Source: Sophora flavescens (taxonomy: Eukaryota > Streptophyta > Magnoliopsida > Fabales > Fabaceae). Taken from it: a DNA stretch of 64,000 bases. Location: NCBI GenBank assembly GCA_030762895.1, contig CM061063.1, forward strand, positions 53,833,196 through 53,897,195, in the 5' to 3' direction. Position numbers and translations under genes: made by a program. How positions within the stretch are numbered: the first letter of the stretch is position 1; every line of letters begins with the position of its first letter. Positions 1 to 15,000 of the stretch are shown piece after piece. The notes below the pieces were generated by a model that did no database searches, was not told where the DNA came from, and saw nothing but the letters and a program-made list of their open reading frames with translations.

Positions 1-3000
1 CTCAAAACCCTAATTCAAAACCTAAACCCTAATTTTGATCCTAAACCCGATTTTTAACGAAACCCTAATTGTAACCCAAACCCTAATTTTGACCCAAAAC
101 CCAAATTTGGACCCAAAACCCAAGTTTTAACCCACACCCTAATTCTAGCCCTATTTTGACCCAAAACCATTTTTTTAACTCAAAACTCTAATTCAAGCCC
201 TAAACCCTGATTTTGACCTTAAACCCAAAATTTGACCCAAAACCTAATTTAGACCCATAAAGCAAATTTTAACGTAAAACCCTAATTCTAACCCTATTTT
301 TGACCCAAAACCCTGTTTTAAACTCAAAACCCAATTTCAAACCTTAAACCCTAAATCTGGCCAAGAAACCTAATTCTAACCTTATTTTTGACCCAAAACC
401 CTATTTTAAACTCAACCCTAATTCAAACCATAAACCCTAATTTTGATCCTAAACCCTAAATTTGACCCAACCCTAATTTTGACCCTAACCCTAAGTCTGA
501 CCCAACCCTAATTTTGACCAAAACCTAATTTTAAGCCAAAACCCAAATTCTATCCCTAAGCCATAATTTTGACACAGACCCTAATTTTAACCCAAAACAC
601 TAATTCTAACCCTATTTTTGACCCAACCCTATTTTTAACTCAAAACCTAATTCAAACCCTAAATCAAACCCTAAACCCCAATTTGCACCCTAAATTTGAC
701 CCAACCCTAATTTTTCCGAAACCCTAATTCTAACCCTAAACCCTAATTTTGACCCAAAACCCCAATTTTTAACCCAAAGCCCTAATTTTCACCCAAAACA
801 TTAATTCTAACCCTATTTTTGACCCAAAATCCTATTTTTAACTCAAAACCCTAATTCAAACCCTAAACCCTAATTTGTACCAAAAACCCTAATTTTGACC
901 CAAAACCCTAGTTTTTACCCAGAGCCCAAATGTTGACCCAAAACCCTAATTCTAACCTTATTTTTGACCCAAAACCCTATTTTTAACTCAAAACCTTAAT
1001 TCAAACCCTAAACCCAAATTTTGACCCAAAACCCAAATTTGGACCCAAAACCCAAGTTTTAACCCAAACCCTAATTCTAGCGCTATTTTGACCCAAAACC
1101 ATAATTTTAACTCAAAACTCTAATTCAAACCCTAAACCCTAATTTTGACCTTAAACCCAAAATTTGACCCAAAAACCTAATTTAGACCCATAACCCAAAT
1201 TCTAACGCAAAACCCTAATTCTAACCCTATTTTTGACCCAAAACCCTGTTTTAAACTCAAAACCCAATTTCAAACCTTAAACCCTAAATCTGGCCCAGAA
1301 CCCTAATTCTATCCTTATTTTTGACCCAAAACCCTATTTTAAACTCAACCCTAACTCAAACCCAAACCCCTAATTTTGACCCAAAACCTTAATTCTAACC
1401 CTATTTTTGACCCAAAATCCAATATTTAACTCAAAACCCTAATTCAAAACCTAAACCCTAATTTTGATCCTAAACCCTGATTTTTAACGAAAACCCTAAT
1501 TGTAACCCAAACCCCTAATTTTGACCCAAAACCCAAATTTGGACCCAAAACCCAATTTTTAACCCAAACCCTAATTCTAGCCCTATTTTGACCCAAAACC
1601 ATATTTTTAACTCAAAACTCTAATTCAAGCCCTAAACCCTAATTTTGACCTTAAACCCAAAATTTGACCCAAAAACCTAATCTAGACCCATAACCTGAAT
1701 TCTAACGAAAACCCTAATTCTAACCCTATTTTTGACCCAAAACCCTGTTTTAAACTCAAAACCCAATTTCAAACCTTAAACCCTAACTCGAACCTAACTA
1801 ATTCTAACATTATTTTTGACCCAAAACCCTATTTTATACTCACCCCTAATTCAAACCCTAAACCCTAATTTTGATCCTAAACCCTAAATTTGACCCAGAA
1901 CATTAATTTTGACCCTAACCTTAAATCTGACCCAAAACCCTAATTCTAACCTTATTTTTGACCCAAAACCCTATTTTTAACTCAAAACCTTAATTCAAAC
2001 CCTAAACCCAAATTTTGACCCAAAACCCAAGTTTTAACCCAAACCCTAATCCTAGCGCTATTTTGACCCAAAACCATAATTTTAACTCAAAACTCTAATT
2101 CAAACCCTAAACCCTAATTTTGACCTTAAACCCAAAATTTGACCCAAAAATCTAATTTAGACCCATAACCTAAATTCTAACGTAAAACCCTAATTCTAAC
2201 CCTATTTTTGACCCAAAACCCTGTTTTAAACTCAAAACCCAATTTCAAACCTTAAACCCTAAATCTGGCCCAGAACCCTAATTCTAACCTTATTTTTGAC
2301 CCAAAACCCTATTTTAAACTCAACCCTAATTCAAACCCAAACCCCTAATTTTGACCCAAAACCTTAATTCTAACCCTAATTTTGACCCAAAATCCTATTT
2401 TTAACTCAAAACCCTAATTCAAAACCTAAACCCTAATTTTGATCCTAAACCCTGATTTTTAACGAAAACCCTAATTGTAACCCAAAGCCCTAATTTTGAC
2501 CCAAAACCCAAATTTGGACCCAAAACCCAAGTTTTAACCCACACCCTAATTCTAGCCCTATTTTGACCCAAAACCATTTTTTTAACTCAAAACTCTAATT
2601 CAAGCCCTAAACCCTAATTTTGACCTTAAACCCAAAATTTGACCCAAAAACCTAATTAGACCCATAAAGCAAATTTTAATGCAAAACCCTAATTCTAACC
2701 CTATTTTTGACCCAAAACCCTGTTTTAAACTCAAAACCCAATTTCAAACCTTAAACCCTAAATCTGGCCCAGAACCCTAATTCTAACCTTATTTTTGACC
2801 CAAAACCCTATTTTAAACTCAACCCTAATTCAAACCATAAACCCTAATTTTGATCCTAAACCCTAAATTTGACCCAACCCTAATTTCGACCCTATCCCTA
2901 AGTCTGACCAATAACCCTAATTTTGACCACCAAACATAATTTTAAGCCAATACCCTATTACTATCCCTAAGCCATAATTTTGACACAGGACCCTAATTTT

Positions 3001-6000
3001 AACCCAAAACACTAATTCTAACCCTATTTTTGACCCACGACCCTATTTTTAACTCAAAACCTAATTCAAACCCTAAATCAAACCCTAAACCCCAATTTGC
3101 ACCCTAAATTTGACCCAGAACCCTAATTTTTCCGAAACCCTAATTCTAACCCTAAACCCTAATTTTGACCCAAAACCCCAATTTTTAACCCAAAGCCCTA
3201 ATTTTCACCCAAAACATTAATTCTAACCCTATTTTTGACCCAAAATCCTATTTTTAACTCAAAACCCTAATTCAAACCCTAAACCCTAATTTGTACCAAA
3301 ACCCTAATTTTGACCCAAAACCCTAGTTTTTACCCAGAGCCCAAATGTTGACCCAAAACCCTAATTCTAACCTTATTTTTGACCCAAAACCCTATTTTTA
3401 ACTCAAAACCTTAATTCAAACCCTAAACCCAAATTTTGACCCAAAACCCAAATTTGGACCCAAAACCCAAGTTTTAACCCAAACCCTAATTCTAGCGCTA
3501 TTTTGACCCAAAACCATAATTTTAACTCAAAACTCTAATTCAAACCCTAAACCCTAATTTTGACCTTAAACCCAAAATTTGACCCAAAACCTAATTTAGA
3601 CCCATAACCCAAATTCTAACGCAAAACCCTAATTCTAACCCTATTTTTGACCCAAAACCCTGTTTTAAACTCAAAACCCAATTTCAAACCTTAAACCCTA
3701 AATCTGGCCCAGAACCCTAATTCTATCCTTATTTTTGACCCAAAACCCTATTTTAAACTCAACCCTAACTCAAACCCAAACCCCTAATTTTGACCCAAAA
3801 CCTTAATTCTAACCCTATTTTTGACCCAAAATCCAATATTTAACTCAAAACCCTAATTCAAAACCTAAACCCTAATTTTGATCCTAAACCCTGATTTTTA
3901 ACGAAAACCCTAATTGTAACCCAAACCCCTAATTTTGACCCAAAACCCAAATTTGGACCCAAAACCCAATTTTTAACCCAAACCCTAATTCTAGCCCTAT
4001 TTTGACCCAAAACCATATTTTTAACTCAAAACTCTAATTCAAGCCCTAAACCCTAATTTTGACCTTAAACCCAAAATTTGACCCAAAAACCTAATCTAGA
4101 CCCATAACCCAGATTCTAACGAAAAACCCTAATTCTAACCCTATTTTTGACCCAAAACCCTGTTTTAAACTCAAAACCCAATTTCAAACCTTAAACCCTA
4201 ACTCTGGCCCAGAACCCTAATTCTAACATTATTTTTGACCCAAAACCCTATTTTAAACTCAACCCTAATTCAAACCCTAAACCCTAATTTTGATCCTAAA
4301 CCCTAAATTTGACCCAGAACATTAATTTTGACCCTAACCTTAAATCTGACCCAAAACCCTAATTCTAACCTTATTTTTGACCCAAAACCCTATTTTTAAC
4401 TCAAAACCTTAATTCAAACCCTAAACCCAAATTTTGACCCAACCGTTTTAACACAAACCCTAATCATCGCGATATTTTGACCCAAAACCATAATTTTAAC
4501 TCAAAACTCTAATTCAAACCCTAAACCCTAATTTTGACCTTAAACCCAAAATTTGACCCAAAAATCTAATTTAGACCCATAACCTAAATTCTAACGTAAA
4601 ACCCTAATTCTAACCCTATTTTTGACCCAAAACCCTGTTTTAAACTCAAAACCCAATTTCAAACCTTAAACCCTAAATCTGGCCCAGAACCCAAATTCTA
4701 ACCTTATTTTTGACCCAAGACCCTATTTTAAACTCAACCCTAATTCAAACCCAAACCCCTAATTTTGACCCAAAACCTTAATTCTAACCCTATTTTTGAC
4801 CCAAAATCCTATTTTTAACTCAAAACCCTAATTCAAAACCTAAACCCTAATTTTGATCCTAAACCCTGATTTTTAACGAAAACCCTAATTGTAACCCAAA
4901 GCCCTAATTTTGACCCAAAACCCAAATTTGGACCCAAAACCCAAGTTTTAACCCACACCCTAATTCTAGCCCTATTTTGACCCAAAACCATTTTTTTAAC
5001 TCAAAACTCTAATTCAAGCCCTAAACCCCAATTTTGACCTTAAACCCACAATTTGACCCAAAAACCTAATTTAGACCCATAAAGCAAATTTTAACGCAAA
5101 ACCCTAATTCTAACCCTATTTTTGACCCAAAACCCTGTTTTAAACTCAAAACCAAATTTCAAACCTTAAACCCTAAATCTGCCCCAGAACCCTAATTCTA
5201 ACCTTATTTTTGACCCAAAACCCTATTTTAAACTCAACCCTAATTCAAACCCTAAACCCTAATTTTGATCCTAAACCCTAAATTTGACCCAGAACACTAA
5301 TTTCGACCCTATCCCTAAGTCTGACCCAGAACCCTAATTTTGACCCGAAACCCTAATTTTAAGCCAAAACCCAAATTCTATCCCTAAGCCATAATTTTGA
5401 CACAGGACCCTAATTTTAACCCAAAACACTAATTCTAACCCTATTTTTGACCCACGACCCTATTTTTAACTCAAAACCTAATTCAAACCCTAAATCAAAC
5501 CCTAAACCCCAATTTGCACCCTAAATTTGACCCAGAACCCTAATTTTTCCCGAAACCCTAATTCTAACCCTAAACCCTAATTTTGACCCAAACCCCCAAT
5601 TTTTAACCCAAAGCCCTAATTTTCACCCAAAACATTAATTCTAACCCTATTTTTGACCCAAAATCCTATTTTTAACTCAAAACCCTAATTCAAACCCTAA
5701 ACCCTAATTTGTACCAAAAACCCTAATTTTGACCCAAAACCCTAGTTTTTACCCAGAGCCCAAATGTTGACCCAAAACCCTAATTCTAACCTTATTTTTG
5801 ACCCAAAACCCTATTTTTAACTCAAAACCTTAATTCAAACCCTAAACCCAAATTTTGACCCAAAACCCAAATTTGGACCCAAAACCAAAGTTTTAACCCA
5901 AACCCTAATTCTAGCGCTATTTTGACCCAAAACCATAATTTTAACTCAAAACTCTAATTCAAACCCTAAACCCTAATTTTGACCTTAAACCCAAAATTTG

Positions 6001-9000
6001 ACCCAAAAACCTAATTTAGACCCATAACCCAAATTCTAACGCAAAACCCTAATTCTAACCCTATTTTTGACCCAAAACCCTGTTTTAAACTCAAAACCCA
6101 ATTTCAAACCTTAAACCCTAAATCTGGCCCAGAACCCTAATTCTATCCTTATTTTTGACCCAAAACCCTATTTTAAACTCAACCCTAACTCAAACCCAAA
6201 CCCCTAATTTTGACCCAAAACCTTAATTCTAACCCTATTTTTGACCCAAAATCCAATATTTAACTCAAAACCCTAATTCAAAACCTAAACCCTAATTTTG
6301 ATCCTAAACCCTGATTTTTAACGAAAACCCTAATTGTAACCCAAACCCCTAATTTTGACCCAAAACCCAAATTTGGACCCAAAACCCAATTTTTAACCCA
6401 AACCCTAATTCTAGCCCTATTTTGACCCAAAACCATATTTTTAACTCAAAACTCTAATTCAAGCCCTAAACCCTAATTTTGACCTTAAACCCAAAATTTG
6501 ACCCAAAAACCTAATCTAGACCCATAACCCAGATTCTAACGAAAAACCCTAATTCTAACCCTATTTTTGACCCAAAACCCTGTTTTAAACTCAAAACCCA
6601 ATTTCAAACCTTAAACCCTAACTCTGGCCCAGAACCCTAATTCTAACATTATTTTTGACCCAAAACCCTATTTTAAACTCAACCCTAATTCAAACCCTAA
6701 ACCCTAATTTTGATCCTAAACCCTAAATTTGACCCAGAACACTAATTTCGACCCTAACCTTAAATCGACCCAAAACCCTAATTCTAACCTTATTTTTGAC
6801 CCAAAACCCTATTTTTAACTCAAAACCTTAATTCAAACCCTAAACCCAAATTTTGACCCAAAACCCAAGTTTTAACCCAAACCCTAATCCTAGCGCTATT
6901 TTGACCCAAAACCATAATTTTAACTCAAAACTCTAATTCAAACCCTAAACCCTAATTTTGACCTTAAACCCAAAATTTGACCCAAAATCTAATTTAGACC
7001 CATAACCTAAATTCTAACGTAAAACCCTAATTCTAACCCTATTTTTGACCCAAAACCCTGTTTTAAACTCAAAACCCAATTTCAAACCTTAAACCCTAAA
7101 TCTGGCCCAGAACCCTAATTCTAACCTTATTTTTGACCCAAAACCCTATTTTAAACTCAACCCTAATTCAAACCCAAACCCCTAATTTTGACCCAAAACC
7201 TTAATTCTAACCCTATTTTTGACCCAAAATCCTATTTTTAACTCAAAACCCTAATTCAAAACCTAAACCCTAATTTTGATCCTAAACCCTGATTTTTAAC
7301 GAAAACCCTAATTGTAACCCAAAGCCCTAATTTTGACCCAAAACCCAAATTTGGACCCAAAACCCAAGTTTTAACCCACACCCTAATTCTAGCCCTATTT
7401 TGACCCAAAACCATTTTTTAACTCAAAACTCTAATTCAAGCCCTAAACCCCAATTTTGACCTTAAACCCACAATTTGACCCAAAAACCTAATTTAGACCC
7501 ATAAAGCAAATTTTAACGCAAAACCCTAATTCTAACCCTATTTTTGACCCAAAACCCTGTTTTAAACTCAAAACCCAATTTCAAACCTTAAACCCTAAAT
7601 CTGCCCCAGAACCCTAATTCTAACCTTATTTTTGACCCAAAACCCTATTTTAAACTCAACCCTAATTCAAACCCTAAACCCTAATTTTGATCCTAAACCC
7701 TAAATTTGACCCAGAACCCTAATTTCGACCCTATCCCTAAGTCTGACCCAGAACCCTAATTTTGACCCGAAACCCTAATTTTAAGCCAAAACCCAAATTC
7801 TATCCCTAAGCCATAATTTTGACACAGGACCCTAATTTTAACCCAAAACACTAATTCTAACCCTATTTTTGACCCACGACCCTATTTTTAACTCAAAACC
7901 TAATTCAAACCCTAAATCAAACCCTAAACCCCAATTTGCACCCTAAATTTGACCCAGAACCCTAATTTTTCCAGAAACCCTAATTCTAACCCTAAACCCT
8001 AATTTTGACCCAAAACCCCAATTTTTAACCCAAAGCCCTAATTTTCACCCAAAACATTAATTCTAACCCTATTTTTGACCCAAAATCCTATTTTTAACTC
8101 AAAACCCTAATTCAAACCCTAAACCCTAATTTGTACCAAAAACCCTAATTTTGACCCAAAACCCTAGTTTTTACCCAGAGCCCAAATGTTGACCCAAAAC
8201 CCTAATTCTAACCTTATTTTTGACCCAAAACCCTATTTTTAACTCAAAACCTTAATTCAAACCCTAAACCCAAATTTTGACCCAAAACCCAAATTTGGAC
8301 CCAAAACCCAAGTTTTAACCCAAACCCTAATTCTAGCGCTATTTTGACCCAAAACCATAATTTTAACTCAAAACTCTAATTCAAACCCTAAACCCTAATT
8401 TTGACCTTAAACCCAAAATTTGACCCAAAAACCTAATTTAGACCCATAACCCAAATTCTAACGCAAAACCCTAATTCTAACCCTATTTTTGACCCAAACC
8501 CTGTTTTAAACTCAAAACCCAATTTCAAACCTTAAACCCTAAATCTGGCCCAGAACCCTAATTCTATCCTTATTTTTGACCCAAAACCCTATTTTAAACT
8601 CAACCCTAACTCAAACCCAAACCCCTAATTTTGACCCAAAACCTTAATTCTAACCCTATTTTTGACCCAAAATCCAATATTTAACTCAAAACCCTAATTC
8701 AAAACCTAAACCCTAATTTTGATCCTAAACCCTGATTTTTAACGAAAACCCTAATTGTAACCCAAACCCCTAATTTTGACCCAAAACCCAAATTTGGACC
8801 CAAAACCCAATTTTTAACCCAAACCCTAATTCTAGCCCTATTTTGACCCAAAACCATATTTTTAACTCAAAACTCTAATTCAAGCCCTAAACCCTAATTT
8901 TGACCTTAAACCCAAAATTTGACCCAAAACTCTAATCTAGACCCATAACCTAGATTCTAACGAAAAACCCTAATTCTAACCCTATTTTTGACCCAAAACC

Positions 9001-12000
9001 CTGTTTTAAACTCAAAACCCAATTTCAAACCTTAAACCCTAACTCTGGCCCAGAACCCTAATTCTAACATTATTTTTGACCCAAAACCCTATTTTAAACT
9101 CAACCCTAATTCAAACCCTAAACCCTAATTTTGATCCTAAACCCTAAATTTGACCCAGAACATTAATTTTGACCCTAACCTTAAATCTGACCCAAAACCC
9201 TAATTCTAACCTTATTTTTGACCCAAAACCCTATTTTTAACTCAAAACCTTAATTCAAACCCTAAACCCAAATTTTGACCCAAAACCCAAGTTTTAACCC
9301 AAACCCTAATCCTAGCGCTATTTTGACCCAAAACCATAATTTTAACTCAAAACTCTAATTCAAACCCTAAACCCTAATTTTGACCTTAAACCCAAAATTT
9401 GACCCAAAAATCTAATTTAGACCCATAACCTAAATTCTAACGTAAAACCCTAATTCTAACCCTATTTTTGAAACAAAACACAGTTTTAAACTCAAAACCA
9501 TATTTCAAAACTTAAACCCTAAAACTGGCCCAGAAACATTATTCTAACCTTATTTTTGACCCAAAACCCTATTTTAAACTCAACCCTAATTCAAACCCAA
9601 ACCCCTAATTTTGACCCAAAACCTTAATTCTAACCCTAATATTGACCCAAAATCCTATTTTTAACTCAAAACCCTAATTCAAAACCTAAACCCTAATTTT
9701 GATCCTAAACCCTGATTTTTAACGAAAACCCTAACTGTAACCCAAAGCCCTAATTTTGACCCAAAACCCAAATTTGGACCCAAAACCCAAGTTTTAACCC
9801 ACACCCTAATTCTAGCCCTATTTTGACCCAAAACCATTTTTTAACTCAAAACTCTAATTCAAGCCCTAAACCCCAATTTTGACCTTAAACCCACAATTTG
9901 ACCCAAAAACCTAATTTAGACCCATAAAGCAAATTTTAACGCAAAACCCTAATTCTAAACCTATTTTTGACCCAAAACCCTGTTTTAAACTCAAAACCCA
10001 ATTTCAAACCTTAAACCCTAAATCTGCCCCAGAACCCTAATTCTAACCTTATTTTTGACCCAAAACCCTATTTTAAACTCAACCCTAATTCAAACCCTAA
10101 ACCCTAATTTTGATCCTAAACCCTAAATTTGACCCAGAACACTAATTTCGACCCTATCCCTAAGTCTGACCCAGAACCCTAATTTTGACCCGAAACCCTA
10201 ATTTTAAGCCAAAACCCAAATTCTATCCCTAAGCCCTAATTTTGACACAGGACCCTAATTTTAACCAAAAACACTATTTCTAAACCTATTTTTGACCCAC
10301 GACCCTATTTTTAACTCAAAACCTAATTCAAACCCTAAATCAAACCCTAAACCCCAATTTGCACCCTAAATTTGACCCAGAACCCTAATTTTTCCCGAAA
10401 CCCTAATTCTAACCCTAAACCCTAATTTTGACCCAAACCCCCAATTTTTAACCCAAAGCCCTAATTTTCACCCAAAACATTAATTCTAACCCTATTTTTG
10501 ACCCAAAATCCTGTTTTTAACTCAAAACCCTAATTCAAACCCTAAACCCTAATTTGTACCAAAAACCCTAATTTTGTCCCAAAACCCTAATTTTACCCAG
10601 AGCCCAAATGTTGACCCAAAACCCTAATTCTAACCTTATTTTTGACCCAAAACCCTATTTTTAACTCAAAACCTTAATTCAAACCCTAAACCCAAATTTT
10701 GACCCAAAACCCAAATTTGGACCCAAAACCCAAGTTTTAACCCAAACCCTAATTCTAGCGCTATTTTGACCCAAAACCATAATTTTAACTCAAAACTCTA
10801 ATTCAAACCCTAAACCCTAATTTTGACCTTAAACCCAAAATTTGACCCAAAAACCTAATTTAGACCCATAACCCAAATTCTAACGCAAAACCCTAATTCT
10901 AACCCTATTTTTGACCCAAAACCCTGTTTTAAACTCAAAACCCAATTTCAAACCTTAAACCCTAAATCTGGACCAGAACCCTAATTCTATCCTTATTTTT
11001 GACCCAAAACCCTATTTTAAACTCAACCCTAACTCAAACCCAAACCCCTAATTTTGACCCAAAACCTTAATTCTAACCCTATTTTTGACCCAAAATCCAA
11101 TATTTAACTCAAAACCCTAATTCAAAACCTAAACCCTAATTTTGATCCTAAACCCTGATTTTTAACGAAAACCCTAATTGTAACCCAAACCCCTAATTTT
11201 GACCCAAAACCCAAATTTGGACCCAAAACCCAATTTTTAACCCAAACCCTAATTCTAGCCCTATTTTGACCCAAAACCATATTTTTAACTCAAAACTCTA
11301 ATTCAAGCCCTAAACCCTAATTTTGACCTTAAACCCAAAATTTGACCCAAAAACCTAATCTAGACCCATAACCCAGATTCTAACGAAAAACCCTAATTCT
11401 AACCCTATTTTTGACCCAAAACCCTGTTTTAAACTCAAAACCCAATTTCAAACCTTAAACCCTAACTCGCCCGAACCTAATTCTAACATTATTTTTGACC
11501 CAAAACCCTATTTTAAACTCAACCCTAATTCAAACCCTAAACCCTAATTTTGATCCTAAACCCTATAAATTTGACCCAAACATTAATTTTGACCCTAACC
11601 TTAAATCTGACCCAAAACCTAATTCTAACCTTATTTTTGACCCAAAACCCTATTTTTAACTCAAAACCTAAATTCAAACCCAAAACCCAAAAATTGACCA
11701 AAAACCCAATTTTTAACCCAAACCTAATCCTAGCGCTATTTTTGACCCAAAACCATAATTTTAACTCAAAACTCTAATTCAAACCCTAAACCCTAATTTT
11801 GACCTTAAACCCAAAATTTGACCCAAAAATCTAATTTAGACCCATAACCTAAATTCTAACGTAAAACCCTAATTCTAACCCTATTTTTGACCCAAAACCC
11901 TGTTTTAAACTCAAAACCCAATTTCAAACCTTAAACCCTAAATCTGGCACAGAACCCTAATTCTAACCTTATTTTTGACCCAAAACCCTATTTTAAACTC

Positions 12001-15000
12001 AACCCTAATTCAAACCCAAACCCCTAATTTTGACCCAAAACCTTAATTCTAACCCTAATTTTGACCCAAAATCCTATTTTTAACTCAAAACCCTAATTCA
12101 AAACCTAAACCCTAATTTTGATCCTAAACCCTGATTTTTAACGAAAACCCTAATTGTAACCCAAAGCCCTAATTTTGACCCAAAACCCAAATTTGGACCC
12201 AAAACCCAAGTTTTAACCCACACCCTAATTCTAGCCCTATTTTGACCCAAAACCATTTTTTAACTCAAAACTCTAATTCAAGCCCTAAACCCTAATTTTG
12301 ACCTTAAACCCAAAATTTGACCCAAAAACCTAATTAGACCCATAAAGCAAATTTTAATGCAAAACCCTAATTCTAACCCTATTTTTGACCCAAAACCCTG
12401 TTTTAAACTCAAAACCCAATTTCAAACCTTAAACCCTAAATCTGGCCCAGAACCCTAATTCTAACCTTATTTTTGACCCAAAACCCTATTTTAAACTCAA
12501 CCCTAATTCAAACCATAAACCCTAATTTTGATCCTAAACCCTAAATTTGACCCAGAACACTAATTTCGACCCTATCCCTAAGTCTGACCCAGAACCCTAA
12601 TTTTGACCCGAAACCCTAATTTTAAGCCAAAACCCAAATTCTATCCCTAAGCCATAATTTTGACACAGGACCCTAATTTTAACCCAAAACACTAATTCTA
12701 ACCCTATTTTTGACCCAAGACCCTATTTTTAACTCAAAACCTAATTCAAACCCTAAATCAAACCCTAAACCCCAATTTGCACCCTAAATTTGACCCAGAA
12801 CCCTAATTTTTCCAGAAACCCTAATTCTAACCCTAAACCCTAATTTTGACCCAAAACCCCAATTTTTAACCCAAAGCCCTAATTTTCACCCAAAACATTA
12901 ATTCTAACCCTATTTTTGACCCAAAATCCTATTTTTAACTCAAAACCCTAATTCAAACCCTAAACCCTAATTTGTACCAAAAACCCTAATTTTGACCCAA
13001 AACCCTAGTTTTTACCCAGAGCCCAAATGTTGACCCAAAACCCTAATTCTAACCTTATTTTTGACCCAAAACCCTATTTTTAACTCAAAACCTTAATTCA
13101 AACCCTAAACCCAAATTTTGACCCAAAACCCAAATTTGGACCCAAAACCCAAGTTTTAACCCAAACCCTAATTCTAGCGCTATTTTGACCCAAAACCATA
13201 ATTTTAACTCAAAACTCTAATTCAAACCCTAAACCCTAATTTTGACCTTAAACCCAAAATTTGACCCAAAAAACCTAATTTAGACCCATAACCCAAATTC
13301 TAACGCTAAAACCCTAATTCTAACCCTATTTTTGACCCAAAACCTGTTTTAAACTCAAAACCCAATTTCAAACCTTAAACCCTAAATCATTGAACCCTAA
13401 TTCTATCCTTATTTTTGACCCAAAACCCTATTTTAAACTCAACCCTAACTCAAACCCAAACCCCTAATTTTGACCCAAAACCTTAATTCTAACCCTATTT
13501 TTGACCCAAAATCCAATATTTAACTCAAAACCCTAATTCAAAACCTAAACCCTAATTTTGATCCTAAACCCTGATTTTTAACGAAAACCCTAATTGTAAC
13601 CCAAACCCCTAATTTTGACCCAAAACCCAAATTTGGACCCAAAACCCAATTTTTAACCCAAACCCTAATTCTAGCCCTATTTTGACCCAAAACCATATTT
13701 TTAACTCAAAACTCTAATTCAAGCCCTAAACCCTAATTTTGACCTTAAACCCAAAATTTGACCCAAAAACCTAATCTAGACCCATAACCTAGATTCTAAC
13801 GAAAAACCCTAATTCTAACCCTATTTTTGACCCAAAACCCTTTTTAAACTCAAAACCCAATTTCAAACCTTAAACCCTAACTCCGTTTAACCCAACCTTA
13901 TTCTAACATTATTTTTGACCCAAAACCCTATTTTAAACTCAACCCTAATTCAAACCCTAAACCCTAATTTTGATCCTAAACCCTAAATTTGACCCAGAAC
14001 ATTAATTTTGACCCTAACCTTAAATCGACCCAAAACCTAATTCTAACCTTATTTTTGACCCAAAACCTATTTTTAACTCAAAACCTTAATTAAAACCCTA
14101 AACACAAATTTTGACCCAAAACCCAACTTTTATCCCAAACCCTAAACCTCGCGCTATTTAGACACAAAACCATAATTATAACTCACAACTCTAATTCAAA
14201 CCTAAACCCTAATTTTGACCTTAAACCCAAAATTTGACCCAAAAATCTAATTTAGACCCATAACCTAAATTCTAACGTAAAACCCTAATTCTAACCTATT
14301 TTTGACCCAAAACCCTGTTTTAAACTCAAAACCCAATTTCAAACCTTAAACCCTAAATTTGCCCAAACCTAATTCTAACCTTATTTTTGACCCAAAACCC
14401 TATTTTAAACTCAACCCTAACTCAAACCCAAACCCCTAATTTTGACCCAAAACCTTAATTCTAACCCTAATTTTGACCCAAAATCCTATTTTTAACTCAA
14501 AACCCTAATTCAAAACCTAAACCCTAATTTTGATCCTAAACCCTGATTTTTAACGAAAACCTAACTGTAACCCAAAGCCCTAATTTTGACCCAAAACCCA
14601 AATTTGGACCCAAAACCCAAGTTTTAACCCACACCCTAATTCTAGCCCTATTTTGACCCAAAACCATTTTTTAACTCAAAACTCTAATTCAAGCCCTAAA
14701 CCCCAATTTTGACCTTAAACCCACAATTTGACCCAAAAACCTAATTTAGACCCATAAAGCAAATTTTAACGCAAAACCCTAATTCTAACCCTATTTTTGA
14801 CCCAAAACCCTGTTTTAAACTCAAAACCCAATTTCAAACCTTAAACCCTAAATCTGGCCCAGAACCCTAATTCTAACCTTATTTTTGACCCAAAACCCTA
14901 TTTTAAACTCAACCCTAATTCAAACCCTAAACCCTAATTTTGATCCTAAACCCTAAATTTGACCCAGAACACTAATTTCGACCCTATCCCTAAGTCGACC

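Noticed and set aside
11550..11777. 75-residue open frame inside the telomere-like array
   Set aside because: It is a translation of the repeat (Asn/Leu/Thr periodicity) that happens to lack stops in one copy; other copies do not keep it.
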